64,000 bases of DNA from Streptomyces liliiviolaceus (GCF_018070025.1 NZ_JAGPYQ010000002.1:1240001-1304000), one strand, 5' to 3'; counted from the stretch's first letter, positions 51,772-62,668 are shown. The notes: generated from the sequence alone by a model not told the origin. A program made the numbers and translations.

Positions 51772-52629
51772 ATGAGCACTGGCGACTGGCTTCCCGACGG
51801 CTTCTCCGTGCGGCGGATCGACACCAACGGCACCCGCCTGTCGGTCGCGGTCGGCGGCAGCGGTCCCGTCCTGGTCCTGCTCCACGGCTGGCCCCAGACC
51901 TCCCGCGCCTGGGCCCGCGTCATGCCGGACCTAGCCCGCCACCACACCGTCGTCGTGCCCGACCTGCGGGGTACCGGCGACAGTGACCGTCCCGAGGGCG
52001 GCTACGCCAAGACCCAGCAGGCCGACGACATACGTGGCGTCCTCACCGCCCTGGATCTCACCGGCCCCGTGGCCGTGGCGGGCCACGACATCGGCTCCAT
52101 GGTCGCCTTCGCCTGGGCCGCCGCCCACCCCGAGGACATCTCCCGTCTCATCCTGGTCGACTCCTTGCTGCCCGGCCTCGGCCTGGAAGAGGCGATGAAC
52201 GTCGCTGAGGGCGGCATGTGGCACTTCGGCCTCTTCATGACCCCGCACATTCCCGAGATGCTCTTCGACGGTCACGAACTGGAGTTCTTCACCGCCACCT
52301 TCACCGCCATGTCCAACCCGGGCACGTTCGACGAGCACGACCTCGCCGCCTACGCCCGGGCGTACACCGGGCGCGAGCGGCTGCGCGGCGGCTTCGAGCA
52401 CTACCGCACCCTCCTGGACGACGGCCGGGAGAACCGCGCCCTGCTCGCCGAGCGGAAACTGCCCATGCCCGTACTCGCCATCGGCTCCGCCTCGTCCGGA
52501 ACCTCCACCGCGCTGGCGCTGGCCCCTCACGCCGACCACGTCCAAGGCATGGTCGCCCCGACCGGGCACTTCGTCGCCGAGGAAGACCCCGACTGGTTCA
52601 CCGAGGCGGTCACCGCGTTCCTCGCATGA
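51772..52629 (+). CDS. Alpha/beta hydrolase, epoxide hydrolase-like
   Basis: 285 aa. HGWPQTS forms the oxyanion hole, the nucleophile elbow is AGHDIGSMVAF with Asp (as in epoxide hydrolases and haloalkane dehalogenases) and the catalytic His is in TGHFVAEEDP. It would open epoxides or displace halide by an ester intermediate. I chose the ATG of MSTGDWLP with AAAGG upstream. It follows the epimerase gene in the MarR-linked operon. Confidence 0.86.
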   Translation: MSTGDWLPDGFSVRRIDTNGTRLSVAVGGSGPVLVLLHGWPQTSRAWARVMPDLARHHTVVVPDLRGTGDSDRPEGGYAKTQQADDIRGVLTALDLTGPVAVAGHDIGSMVAFAWAAAHPEDISRLILVDSLLPGLGLEEAMNVAEGGMWHFGLFMTPHIPEMLFDGHELEFFTATFTAMSNPGTFDEHDLAAYARAYTGRERLRGGFEHYRTLLDDGRENRALLAERKLPMPVLAIGSASSGTSTALALAPHADHVQGMVAPTGHFVAEEDPDWFTEAVTAFLA

Positions 52630-52691
52630 CGTCCGACCACCCCGGTTGTGCACAACTCCCCTCCGTCTGTTCCTTCTCCGTATGGGAAATC

Positions 52692-53063
52692 ATGAACATC
52701 ATTCTGTGGATCATCGCCGCACTGCTCGCCGCGGCTTTCCTCTTCTCCGGCCTGTTCAAGCTGGCGCTGTCGCACGAGAAGTACGTCGCCGCTCAGGACT
52801 GGGCCGAGGACGCACCGCGCTGGGCTCCGCACGCGATCGGCGCGCTGGAGGTGGTGGGTGCGATCGGCGTGGTCCTGCCCGCCATGGTCGACATCGCGCC
52901 GACCCTGGTCCCGCTCGCCGCGACCGGACTGGCCCTGGTGATGGCCTGCGCCGTGGCGATGCACCTGCGACGGCGAGAGTTCCCTGCGCTGGCGCCGAGC
53001 GGAGTACTTCTGATACTGGCCGCGGCCGTGGCGTGGGGCCGGTTCGGGCCCTACGCGTTCTGA
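52692..53063 (+). CDS. DoxX-family membrane protein
   Basis: 123 aa with four hydrophobic helices (IILWIIAALLAAAFLFSGLF, HAIGALEVVGAIGVVLP, LVPLAATGLALVMACAVAM, SGVLLILAAAVAWGRF), the DoxX topology. DoxX-like proteins are linked to redox and thiol stress. The ATG is preceded by a weak GGGAAA. Last gene of the operon. Confidence 0.82.
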   Translation: MNIILWIIAALLAAAFLFSGLFKLALSHEKYVAAQDWAEDAPRWAPHAIGALEVVGAIGVVLPAMVDIAPTLVPLAATGLALVMACAVAMHLRRREFPALAPSGVLLILAAAVAWGRFGPYAF

Positions 53064-53091
53064 TCCGGAGGGAACGCGCTGCGGAAACGGT

Positions 53092-54492
53092 TCACCCGGC
53101 CTGCCGTCGGCAGGTCGTGGAGCGGTGGGTGAGGGGTTCCCGCAGCCCCAGGTGGTCGCGCAGGGTCGTGCCCGTGTACTCGGTGCGGTAGACGCCACGT
53201 TCCTGCAGGGCGGGGACGAGCAGGTCGACGATGTCGTCCAGGCCGTCGGGGATCAGGTACGGAGTGATGTTGAAGCCGTCCACGGCACCGTGCCGGACGT
53301 AGTGGGCGAACTTGTCGGCGAGGCCGGCCGGAGTTCCGACGTGACCGCGCTGGGGGCCGAGCGCGATGACGGTCTCGCGCAGCGACCAGCCGTGCGCCTG
53401 AGCCTTCTCCCGCCACTCGGCGACCACCGCGCGCGGATCGGCGACGCGCCGGGCGCCGAAGGAGCCGTCGTTCTCCGCGACGACCGGGTCCTCCTCGGGC
53501 AACGGCCCGTCGGCGTCGCGGTCGGAGAGGTCCAGACCCCACAGGAGTCCGGCGATGCCCAATGCCGTTGCCGGAGTGACCTGTTGCAGGCGGATCCACC
53601 GCTTCTTCTCCAGCGCCTCCTCCTCGGTGGCCCCGATGATGATCTCCGTGCCCGGGAGAATGCGCAGGTCGTCGTCGGGCCGGCCGACGGCACGCAGGCG
53701 CCGCCGCAGGTCGTCGGCGAAAGTGAGCGCGTCGTCGAAGTCATTGCCGTGCGCGGAGAAGATCACGTCGGCGTTGCGGGCGGCGAAGTCGCGCCCCTCG
53801 CCGGAATCCCCGGCCTGGAAGATCACGGGATGGCCCTGGGCGCTCCTCGGCAGGGTGGGGACGAGGTTGACGTCGAACTGGGTTCCCTGGTGGCGGACTT
53901 GGCGTACGCCGCCGGGGGCCGCCCAGGCGGGAGCGCCGGAGGAGGCGGAGACGGCCCGGTCGTCCCAGCCGTCCCAGATCGCCCGGGCCACGGTCAGGAA
54001 CTCCTCGGCTCGCCGGTAGCGGTCGGCGTGGTCGAGGTAGCCGCCGCGCCGGAAGTTGGCACCGGTCCAGGCGTTGTCGGTGGTCACCACGTTCCAGCCG
54101 GCGCGTCCTTCCGAGAGCAGGTCGAGACCGGAGAGGCGGCGGGCGAGGTCGGCGGGCTCGTTGAAGGTGGTGTTGGACGTGCTCACGAGGCCGATCCGCT
54201 CGGTGACGGCGGCCAACGCGGCGAGTTGGGTGATGGCGTCCGGTCGTCCGGCGATGTCCAGGTCGTGGATGCGGCCGTCGACCTCGCGCAGCCGCAGCCC
54301 CTCCCCCAGGAAGAACGCGTCGAACAGGCCCCGTTCGGCGCGCTGCGCGACGCGCCGGTAGCTGGCGGGGTCGATCTGGGAGCCGCTGGCCTGGTCGGAC
54401 CAGATGGTCCAGTGGTTGACGCCCTGGAAGAAGACACCGAGGTGGAGCTGTGCGTCGGGCCGGGGGACGTCGAGGGGGTCCGTGCGGGTCAT
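53092..54492 (-). CDS. NtaA/SnaA/DszA-family FMN-dependent monooxygenase
   Basis: 466 aa luciferase-like protein of the long two-component family. Signatures are LGVFFQGVNHWTIWSDQASG, VSTSNTTFNEPADLARRLSG, GRAGWNVVTTDNAWTGANFR, PVIFQAGDSGEGRDFAARNA and FNITPYLIPDGLDDIVDLLV. Such enzymes use FMNH2 from a separate reductase to oxygenate sulfur compounds (DszA) or chelates (NtaA); the sulfur context here favours an organosulfur substrate. No flavin reductase gene is visible nearby. Overlaps the upstream LLM gene by four bases (ATGA). Confidence 0.88.
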   Translation of the reverse strand: MTRTDPLDVPRPDAQLHLGVFFQGVNHWTIWSDQASGSQIDPASYRRVAQRAERGLFDAFFLGEGLRLREVDGRIHDLDIAGRPDAITQLAALAAVTERIGLVSTSNTTFNEPADLARRLSGLDLLSEGRAGWNVVTTDNAWTGANFRRGGYLDHADRYRRAEEFLTVARAIWDGWDDRAVSASSGAPAWAAPGGVRQVRHQGTQFDVNLVPTLPRSAQGHPVIFQAGDSGEGRDFAARNADVIFSAHGNDFDDALTFADDLRRRLRAVGRPDDDLRILPGTEIIIGATEEEALEKKRWIRLQQVTPATALGIAGLLWGLDLSDRDADGPLPEEDPVVAENDGSFGARRVADPRAVVAEWREKAQAHGWSLRETVIALGPQRGHVGTPAGLADKFAHYVRHGAVDGFNITPYLIPDGLDDIVDLLVPALQERGVYRTEYTGTTLRDHLGLREPLTHRSTTCRRQAG

Positions 54493-55613
54493 CGGGTCTC
54501 CTCCCGGATCGGGGTCGCCGGGGTCGTCTGGGTCCTCTGGGCGGCGTAGCGGTTGGCGGGTCGTTCCAGTCCCAACTGGGTCCGCAGGGACGAGCCGGGC
54601 AGCGGGCGAACGGCGTGGCGCCGCTCGAAGAGGTGGGGCAGGACCAGTCCGGACAGCACGTTCAGGTCCTCGTCGACGACGAGCGGGTGCAGGCGCACGC
54701 CGTCCACGACGCCCCTCAACCGCTCCAGCAGGGCGGCGAGTCCGGCGGCGGAACCGACATGGCGCAGCCGTCCGCCGTCGCCCCAGGGCGCGTGGCGTTC
54801 AAGGTCGGCGAGCCGCTCCTCGGCCGTGGCGTCCGGGGTGTCGAGGGCGACTTCGACCTCGGCGAAGGTGCGCGGCGTTCCGGCGGCGGCCGCGGCCGCT
54901 TCGAGCGCTGCTAGGTCGCGGCCCGCGACGAGGCCCACGTCGAGGTGCCCGGCCGGTACGAGGTCGGGCCGGCCGAGCACGACGAGTTGCCCCTGCGGCG
55001 GGCGCGGCACGATCGCCGGGCCCTTCACCGCGTAGGTGTCGCCGGTGAAGTCGACGTAGTGGAGTCGTTCCCGGTCCAGGTAGCGGCTGGTGGCCACGGA
55101 ACGGATGACCGCGTCGTCCTCCCACGAGTCCCACAGGGCACGGACGACCTCGATGCCGTCGCGGGACTCACGGGCCCGGGCGGCGGCACCGTCGACGAGC
55201 CGGCGGCCCCAGAGCCGGGCGGCCTCCGGACGCGTCTCCTCGCTCACCACCCATCCGGCACGCCCGACCGAGATGTGGTCCAGTGACGCCAACTGGGCCG
55301 AGACGTGGAAGGGTTCGGCGTACGTCAGCGGGACGACCGGCGCGATACCGATGACACTCGTCGAGGCCGCGAGGAACGCGGCGCGCTCCACCGCGCCGAT
55401 TCGGCCGACCACATCGGGCGTGGCGCCGGGCGGGAGTGTGCCGTCCTCCAGGGTGATCAGGGTGAACCCGGCGTTCTCCGCGGCGGCGGCGACGCGGGAG
55501 AGCCTGCGGGGTGTCAGCAGGTGATCGGGGGCATGGGCGGCGCGGCGCCAGGCCGCGGGGTGCGCGCCGTCACCGTCGAGTTCCACGGCGAGCCGCAGGG
55601 CGGGGCCGGACAT
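54489..55613 (-). CDS. LLM-class flavin-dependent oxidoreductase
   Basis: 374 aa luciferase-like protein. AAAENAGFTLITLEDGTLPP, IGIAPVVPLTYAEPFHVSAQ and LDHISVGRAGWVVSEETRPE place it in the family, and the C-terminus LPGSSLRTQLGLERPANRYA resembles the end of NtaA-type proteins. I chose the ATG of MSGPALRL with GGAAGGAA upstream. First structural gene of the operon after a TRRHVDY-type leader peptide, so probably expressed under sulfur limitation. Confidence 0.85.
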   Translation of the reverse strand: MSGPALRLAVELDGDGAHPAAWRRAAHAPDHLLTPRRLSRVAAAAENAGFTLITLEDGTLPPGATPDVVGRIGAVERAAFLAASTSVIGIAPVVPLTYAEPFHVSAQLASLDHISVGRAGWVVSEETRPEAARLWGRRLVDGAAARARESRDGIEVVRALWDSWEDDAVIRSVATSRYLDRERLHYVDFTGDTYAVKGPAIVPRPPQGQLVVLGRPDLVPAGHLDVGLVAGRDLAALEAAAAAAGTPRTFAEVEVALDTPDATAEERLADLERHAPWGDGGRLRHVGSAAGLAALLERLRGVVDGVRLHPLVVDEDLNVLSGLVLPHLFERRHAVRPLPGSSLRTQLGLERPANRYAAQRTQTTPATPIREETR

Positions 55614-55667
55614 GGTGTTCCTTCCGAGGGGCACGAGAAGCCCGTCGGCCCGGCGGGCCGACAGAGG

Positions 55668-55784
55668 TCAGATACGTGCGGAAGGACAGGCGGCGGAGGC
55701 GGTGCGGCAGTAGTCCACGTGCCGTCGGGTGATCAGCCGCGTCCCTGCGGAGGCGACGTCCGGCGCCACACGGCGAATGCGCAT
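55668..55784 (-). CDS. Cys-type leader peptide of sulfur-regulated operon
   Basis: 38 codons starting MRIRRVAPDV and containing LITRRHVDYCRTASAACPSA, the pattern of the actinobacterial leader peptides placed before sulfur-assimilation genes (RRHxDxxR..S..C). A strong GGGGGAGG lies six bases before the ATG. It ends 55 bases before the LLM start, and a GTCGGCCC/GGGCCGAC hairpin lies at 55652-55670 across its stop. Likely role: cysteine-sensitive attenuation (inference from family). Confidence 0.8.
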   Translation of the reverse strand: MRIRRVAPDVASAGTRLITRRHVDYCRTASAACPSARI

Positions 55785-55944
55785 CGGTGCCTCCCCCTTC
55801 GGAATCGGTCACTGCAACCTTCGTCTTCGGCCCCGGAACGTGTCAAGACCATTAGATGTACGTGCATACGGCGGCGCCGCAGTCCGACTCGCGTCGTGAA
55901 CCGCCTCACGATGCGACGCGGACCGACTCGCGTCGCGGCCCGTC

Positions 55945-57423
55945 TCACCATCGGGGCCCGGTCCTGCGCGCTGCGCCGGATCCGGCCGACGTTCCGGCCG
56001 ACGTGGGGAGTGACGGACGGGTTCGTGTACCGGTGCGGCGCAGCAGCGACAGCACCAGAGCCGCGCCGAGCAGGCCGGCGCAGACACAGGAGGCAAGCGC
56101 GTAGCCCGCCCGGGCGTGGTCGCCCCCTGAGCGACCGGGCGCGGCGTGCAGGTAGACCGCCGAGACCGCGCTGAGGCAGACGGCCGCCGCGATGCGCTGG
56201 GCCATCTGCAGGATCCCGCCGCCCACTCCGGCGGCCTCGGCCGGGGCATGCTCAAGGACCTGGGTCTGGTTGGGCGAGACGGCCAGTCCCGAGGCGGTGC
56301 CGGCCAGCAGTTGCGTTCCGGCGAGTGCCAACGGCAGTACCGCCATCGGCGCACGGAGCGCGACCGCGGCCCCGGTCAGTGCGGCGGCGATTCCCAGGGC
56401 GAGGCCGAGGGTCACCGTGCGTGGTCCGATCCGCCGTACCAGACGCCAGGCGAGCGCCGAGGAGACGCCCATGGCGACCGCCGAGGGGAGCGTGACCGCT
56501 GCTGTGAGGAGAGCGGACAGCCCGAGTCCGTCCTGCACGAAGACGGTGAGCACGAGGGACGCGGCCAGCGAGGAGCCGAACTGGGACATGGCGACGGCCG
56601 TGCCAAGCACGTACGGCTTCGAGGAGGTCAGCGCCGGATGGACCAGCGGCTGACGGCCACGGCGGACACGCAGTTTCTGGTGCTGGGCGAAGAGGACGGC
56701 CAGGGCGCACACCACCGCTCCCCACAGGAGTGCTTCTCCCCCGCTGTCCGGCGTGCGGATGAAGGGCACCATCAGCGTCAGCGTGCACCCGCAGGCCAGT
56801 ACGAGGCCGAGGACGTCCAGCCGGGAGTCGCGGGCGGTGCGCCGGGGCGGTGGCAGCCGGCGGGCCGCGAGGGCCAGGGTGGCCACCGCGCAGGGGGCAC
56901 TCAGCAGGAGGCAGGACCGCCAGCCCGCTCCGGCGCCGAGTCCGGCGACGAGGGCGCCACCGAGTGGTGGGCCGAGTGCCGCGGCGACGCCCGCCGTGAC
57001 CGCGTACAGGCCCAGTGCACGCCCGCGGGCCGGACCGTGGAAGACGTCCTGAATGGTGCCGATCACCTGGGAGTTGACGAGCCCGGCCGCGGCGCCCTGC
57101 ACCAGCCGGGCGCCGATCAGGGTCCCGGGTCCCCCGCCGGTCGCCGCCGTCACCCCGGCGAGGAGAAAGACGGCCATCCCTGCCAGGAAGAGACGTTTAC
57201 GCCCGTACAGGTCACCGAGACTGCCGCCGGGAACGAGCGCCAGCCCGAACGCCAGCGAGTAACCGGCCACGATCCACTGGACGTCCGCCGCGGACGCGTC
57301 GAGCGACTGGCGCATGCTCGGCACGGCGATGTTCAGAACTGCCTGGTCCAGCAGGGTGGTCGCGCCGGCGGCCATGCACACCCACAGCACCCGCCGTGCC
57401 GCACGGTCCTGTCCCGGAAGCAT
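55945..57423 (-). CDS. MFS transporter, DHA2-like drug/metabolite exporter
   Basis: 492 aa with about 14 hydrophobic segments. MFS motif A is GGSLGDLYGRKRLFLAG, motif C-like sequence is GAALGPPLGGALVAG, and QWIVAGYSLAFGLALVPGG is the DHA2 helix 2 signature. It probably exports a small compound by proton antiport. The ATG overlaps the stop of a 38-codon upstream ORF (TGATG), and no independent ribosome binding site is seen, implying coupled translation. Transcribed toward the leader peptide and monooxygenase operon. Confidence 0.86.
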   Translation of the reverse strand: MLPGQDRAARRVLWVCMAAGATTLLDQAVLNIAVPSMRQSLDASAADVQWIVAGYSLAFGLALVPGGSLGDLYGRKRLFLAGMAVFLLAGVTAATGGGPGTLIGARLVQGAAAGLVNSQVIGTIQDVFHGPARGRALGLYAVTAGVAAALGPPLGGALVAGLGAGAGWRSCLLLSAPCAVATLALAARRLPPPRRTARDSRLDVLGLVLACGCTLTLMVPFIRTPDSGGEALLWGAVVCALAVLFAQHQKLRVRRGRQPLVHPALTSSKPYVLGTAVAMSQFGSSLAASLVLTVFVQDGLGLSALLTAAVTLPSAVAMGVSSALAWRLVRRIGPRTVTLGLALGIAAALTGAAVALRAPMAVLPLALAGTQLLAGTASGLAVSPNQTQVLEHAPAEAAGVGGGILQMAQRIAAAVCLSAVSAVYLHAAPGRSGGDHARAGYALASCVCAGLLGAALVLSLLRRTGTRTRPSLPTSAGTSAGSGAARRTGPRW

Positions 57424-57539
57424 CAGCGGCGCCGGGGCGGCCCCGGAGGACCGAGGTGTTCGCCCGGCGCGGTGCCGGCGCGGTCGGCGCCGAAGCGTGG
57501 GATGTCGAGGATGTGCAGGGCTGTTGTGTGCTGAGCCAT
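57423..57539 (-). CDS. 38-codon ORF translationally coupled to the MFS gene
   Basis: ATG with AAGGAAC seven bases upstream, encoding MAQHTTALHILDIPRFGADR followed by a Pro/Arg-rich tail; its TGA overlaps the MFS ATG (TGATG). The MFS gene lacks its own ribosome binding site, which supports translation of this ORF. No family known to me. Confidence 0.5.
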   Translation of the reverse strand: MAQHTTALHILDIPRFGADRAGTAPGEHLGPPGPPRRR

Positions 57540-58119
57540 GGGAGTTCCTTCGTGGCGCATACCGGACTTCGGCCGCCGCCGGGCACAACTGCCGTATTCA
57601 CACGGCTGGTCGGCAGCAGGCGGCTGCGCCGCAAAGCGTCGGATGAAGATGGTGCGAACGTCGCGGGCCGCGGAGCGGCGGTCAGCAACAGACCTGGTCG
57701 AACTGGTCGGCGCGGCGGCTCACCCAGAACGGGTCGAGCAGCACCAAGGGTGCCGGGCCAGTGGTCTCCATGGCCCGGATCAAAGCACACGCGGGAAGGT
57801 GCGTCCACCACGCGTCCTGACCCGTGGGACGCACCTGCCGTGCTGGTGCTCGCAGCCGGTGGTGTGGTTACCTGGCTGCATGACCGTGCTCGTGACCCGC
57901 CGCCACGTCGACTACGTGCGTGTCACCACCACGGGCTGTTCCGCCGTGAGCTGACTCCGTCCTCCGGCGTCCGACCAGCCTTTTCCCACCCCGCCCCACC
58001 GCACCGCACCGCACCGCGCTGACCGCTGCCCGTATCCGGGCGCGTGCTCTCACGCCTGCGGCTCTTTCGCCTTCCCCTCGGCGCGTTCGCGCATCGCCGT
58101 ACCCCCACAAGGGAGCACC
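57540..58119. other. 580-bp divergent intergenic region
   Basis: Holds the metY leader peptide at 57880-57954 and otherwise no gene I can support. The 340 bp before the leader probably contain the promoters of the divergent MFS and metY units; I could not identify clear -35/-10 boxes. Confidence 0.5.
57880..57954 (+). CDS. Leader peptide upstream of metY
   Basis: 24 codons, MTVLVTRRHVDYVRVTTTGC then SAVS. The TRRHVDYxR core matches the leader before the monooxygenase operon at 55668-55784, and both keep a Cys near the C-terminus. It ends 165 bases before metY. A role in cysteine or sulfur-sensitive control is inferred from the family. Confidence 0.75.
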   Translation: MTVLVTRRHVDYVRVTTTGCSAVS

Positions 58120-59477
<1,358 letters not shown>

Positions 59478-59481
<4 letters not shown>

Positions 59482-60680
59482 ACAGCGTACTGACGCCGTC
59501 CCAGGTCCCCCTCCCGTCGGCCTCCGGTGGCTGGCAGGAGGGGGACCCGCCCGGGCGCCGGCGGTGGCACCTGCGCGCGGACCCGCTTCCGTTGGAGGCC
59601 GGCGGTGAACTCCCCGGTGTCCGGCTGGCCTTCGAGACCTGGGGGCAACTCGCACCCGACCGGTCCAACGCGGTGCTGGTGCTGCACGCCCTCACCGGCG
59701 ACAGCCATGCGGCCGGCCACGCCGAGCCCGGCCATCCCACTGCCGGTTGGTGGGACGCGCTCATCGGCCCCGGGAGAGCGCTCGACACGGACCGTTGGTT
59801 CGTGGTGGCGCCGAACGTGCTCGGTGGCTGCCAGGGCAGCACCGGGCCATCCTCTTCGGGCCCGACCGGTCGGTGCTGGGGCGGCGCATTCCCTTTTCTG
59901 ACACAGCGTGACCAGGTCGCGGCCGAGGCCGGTCTGGCCGATGCGCTGGGTATCGACCGCTGGGCTCTGGTGGTCGGCGGATCGATGGGCGGGATGCGGG
60001 CGCTGGAATGGGCGGTGTCGCATCCCGAACGGGCCGACGCGCTCCTGCTGCTCGCCACGGCGGCCGCGGCGAGCGCCGAGCAGATCGCCTGGGCCAACCT
60101 CCAGCTGCACGCCATCCGCTCCGACCCGAACTGGCGCGACGGCAACTACCACGGCACCGGCCGGGGTCCCCTCATCGGGCTGGGCCTGGCCCGACGGCTG
60201 GCCCATGTCACGTATCGCAGCGAGCCGGAACTCCAGGTCCGCTTCGGCCGCTTCCCCCAGGACACGGAGGACCCCTGGCACGGCGGCCGGTACCAGGTCG
60301 AGTCCTACCTCGACCATCACGCGGCCAAGCTGGTGCGGCGCTTCGACGCGGGCAGCTACGTCGTCCTGTCCGAGGCGATGAACAGCCATGACGTCGGCCG
60401 CGGTCGCGGCGGGCTGCGCGCCGCCCTGAGCCGGGTGACCGCCCGGACCCTCGTGGTCGGAGTCGACTCCGACCGCCTCTACCCGCCGTCCCAGCAGGCG
60501 GATTTGGCGGCGGGCATCATCACGTCGGACGGGCCGCGGGTGATCGAATCGCCCCACGGCCACGACGGCTTCCTCATCGAGGTGGACCAGGTCGCCGCGC
60601 TCGTCGACGAGCTCCTTCCCACTCATCCCCCGCCACCGGCACCGGAGTTACGACGTCACTCACACGACAGGCGCCCGTGA
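59478..60680 (+). CDS. metX: Homoserine O-acetyltransferase (MetX), apparent CTG start
   Basis: 400 aa alpha/beta-hydrolase-fold enzyme. VRLAFETWGQL and LVLHALTGDSHAAGH open the domain; the nucleophile is VGGSMGGMRALEW, Asp lies in GVDSDRLYPP and the catalytic His in HGHDGFLIE. It acetylates homoserine for MetY. No ATG, GTG or TTG precedes the conserved N-terminus in frame; CTG at 59478 overlaps the metY stop (CTGA) with AAGGG seven bases upstream, so I assign a CTG start. A TTG at 59590 would cut conserved sequence. A terminator hairpin covers the stop codon. Confidence 0.87.
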
Positions 60681-60699
60681 GCGGGTTCTCACGGGCGCC
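60670..60699 (+). terminator. Terminator hairpin overlapping the metX stop
   Basis: GGCGCCCGTGAG, six-base loop, CTCACGGGCGCC: perfect 12-bp stem that includes the metX TGA. Confidence 0.85.
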
Positions 60700-60809
60700 T
60701 GGAAGGGAAATCCCCGCGCCTCAGGACGAGTTCCGGAACCTCTCCTCAGGCGCACGGCACACCTCTGCGCTCGACTCGCTCCTGCTGCCCGCACAAGGAG
60801 ATGCCGCCC

Positions 60810-61637
60810 ATGCCCGATTCCGCGCGGACCGACGGTCCGGCGACTGTCGAACTCAGCGGTGTGTCCCGGACATTCGGACACGGGGCGGCCGCGCACCGCG
60901 TCATCGCGGGTATCGATCTCACGCTGACGGCCGGTGAGATCGTCGCTGTCCTCGGCCCCTCCGGCTCCGGAAAGTCCACGCTGCTGCGCCTCGTCGCGGG
61001 ACTGGACACGCCTACGGCCGGCACCGTGCTCGTCGACGGTGAACCCGTCCGCGACATGGATCGTCGGGCGGCCGTCGTGTTCCAGGACGCACGCCTCATG
61101 GCCTGGCGCAGCCTTGCCTCCAACGTCGCCTTCGGACTGCCCGCCGGTACGCCACGCGCCGAGCGGCGGACCGAAGTGGCGCGCTGGCTCGACGTGGTGG
61201 GCCTCAGCGGTTTCGGACAGCACCGCCCGAGTCAGGTCTCCGGCGGCATGGCACAACGCGCCGCGCTGGCCCGCGCTCTGGTCCGCAGGCCGAGCGTACT
61301 GCTGCTCGACGAACCGTTCGCGGCCCTGGACGCGCTCACCCGGCTGCGCATGCAGGACCTCCTCGACGAGGTTCGCGCCGCCGCCCCCACGACCGTCCTC
61401 CTCGTCACCCACGACGCCGACGAGGCCCTCCAACTCGCGGACCGCATCGTGTTGTTGAGCGCAGGTCCCGCGGCATCCATCACCGCCACCATCGATGTTC
61501 CGGCGCCCCGCCCGCGCGAGCGCGGCGACCTGCAACTGGCCCCGCTGCGTGCCGACCTCCTGCATCGCCTCGGCATAAGCCACGCTCCCGGCACCCACGC
61601 GTCCCCCACCGTCCCGTACAAGGAGCCTCTCGGATGA
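60810..61637 (+). CDS. ssuB: Sulfonate-type ABC transporter ATP-binding protein SsuB
   Basis: 275 aa. Walker A GPSGSGKST, signature SGGMAQRAALARAL, Walker B LLLDEPFAALD and H-loop VTHDADEAL. VVFQDARLMAWRSLASNVAF is the hallmark Q-loop of SsuB/TauB. I chose the second ATG (MPDSARTDG) because AAGGAG is nine bases upstream; the first ATG directly abuts it. Overlaps ssuA by four bases. Confidence 0.88.
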   Translation: MPDSARTDGPATVELSGVSRTFGHGAAAHRVIAGIDLTLTAGEIVAVLGPSGSGKSTLLRLVAGLDTPTAGTVLVDGEPVRDMDRRAAVVFQDARLMAWRSLASNVAFGLPAGTPRAERRTEVARWLDVVGLSGFGQHRPSQVSGGMAQRAALARALVRRPSVLLLDEPFAALDALTRLRMQDLLDEVRAAAPTTVLLVTHDADEALQLADRIVLLSAGPAASITATIDVPAPRPRERGDLQLAPLRADLLHRLGISHAPGTHASPTVPYKEPLG

Positions 61638-62668
61638 ACCGTCGCACCTTTGCCGCCGCCCTCACCTCAAGTCTGTTGCTGCTGACCACGGCCGCGTGCG
61701 CCGAGGGCGAGGATTCCTCGGGGCAATCCGGAGCGGGCGCCGGAGCAGCAGCCAAGGACACCATCGAACTTCGCCTCGACTGGGCGTACTACAACCCACA
61801 GAGCCTCACCCTCAAGGACAAGGGCTGGCTGGAGGACGCCCTCAAGGACCAGGGACTCGACAACGTCAAGGTGACTTGGACCCAGTCCCTGGGCAGCAAC
61901 AAGGCCAACGAGAATCTCCGCGCCGACGCCATCGACTTCGGCTCCACCGCCGGCACCCCCGCGCTGCTGGCGCGCGCCAACGGAACACCCCTCAGGACCG
62001 TCGACGTCTACAGCCGGCCCGAATGGTCCTCCCTGGTCGTCGCCAAGGGCTCGAAGCTGGACTCGGTCGAGGACCTCGAAGGAAAGAAGGTCGCGGCCAC
62101 CAAGGGCACCGACCCCTACTTCTTCCTCCTGCAGGCCCTCAAGGCCCATGGGCTGACAGCCAAGGACGTCACCGTCGTCAACCTCCAGCACGGTGACGGC
62201 AGAACCGCGTTGGAAAGGGGCGCCGTCGACGCCTGGGCCGGTCTCGACCCGTACCTCTCCCAGAGTCAGATCGACAACGGATCCAAGCTCATCTACCGCA
62301 ACCTCGACTTCAACTCCTACGGGTTCCTCAACGTCTCCGAGAAGTTCCTCGACGCCCACCCCGAGCTAGTGCAGATCGTCGTCGACAGCTACGAGAAGGC
62401 CCGGGGCTGGATCGAGAAGAATCCGGATGCCGCGGTGAAGATCCTCGCCGACTCCGCGAAGATCGAACCCGCCGTCGCCGCACAACAGCTGACGGAACGC
62501 ACCCACATCGACATCTCGCCCGTACCCGGCGCCGCCCAGACCGAGGTGCTTGAGCGGATCGCTCCCCTGCTGGTCTCGGAGAACCTGGTCGCGGACGCGA
62601 AAGACGTCGACGACGCCCTCAAGACCCTCTACGCCCCGGAGTTCGCCCGCAAAGCCAAGGCATCGTGA
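61634..62668 (+). CDS. ssuA: Aliphatic sulfonate-binding lipoprotein SsuA
   Basis: 344 aa. A Tat-like lipoprotein signal (NRRTFAAALTSSLLLLT, lipobox TAAC) precedes a type 2 periplasmic-binding fold of the SsuA/NrtA family: TLKDKGWLEDALKDQGL, FGSTAGTPALLARANGTPLR, KKVAATKGTDPYFFLLQAL and WAGLDPYLSQ. It captures sulfonates or related sulfur compounds at the cell surface. Overlaps both neighbouring genes, giving a tight ssuBAC unit. Confidence 0.9.
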   Translation: MNRRTFAAALTSSLLLLTTAACAEGEDSSGQSGAGAGAAAKDTIELRLDWAYYNPQSLTLKDKGWLEDALKDQGLDNVKVTWTQSLGSNKANENLRADAIDFGSTAGTPALLARANGTPLRTVDVYSRPEWSSLVVAKGSKLDSVEDLEGKKVAATKGTDPYFFLLQALKAHGLTAKDVTVVNLQHGDGRTALERGAVDAWAGLDPYLSQSQIDNGSKLIYRNLDFNSYGFLNVSEKFLDAHPELVQIVVDSYEKARGWIEKNPDAAVKILADSAKIEPAVAAQQLTERTHIDISPVPGAAQTEVLERIAPLLVSENLVADAKDVDDALKTLYAPEFARKAKAS

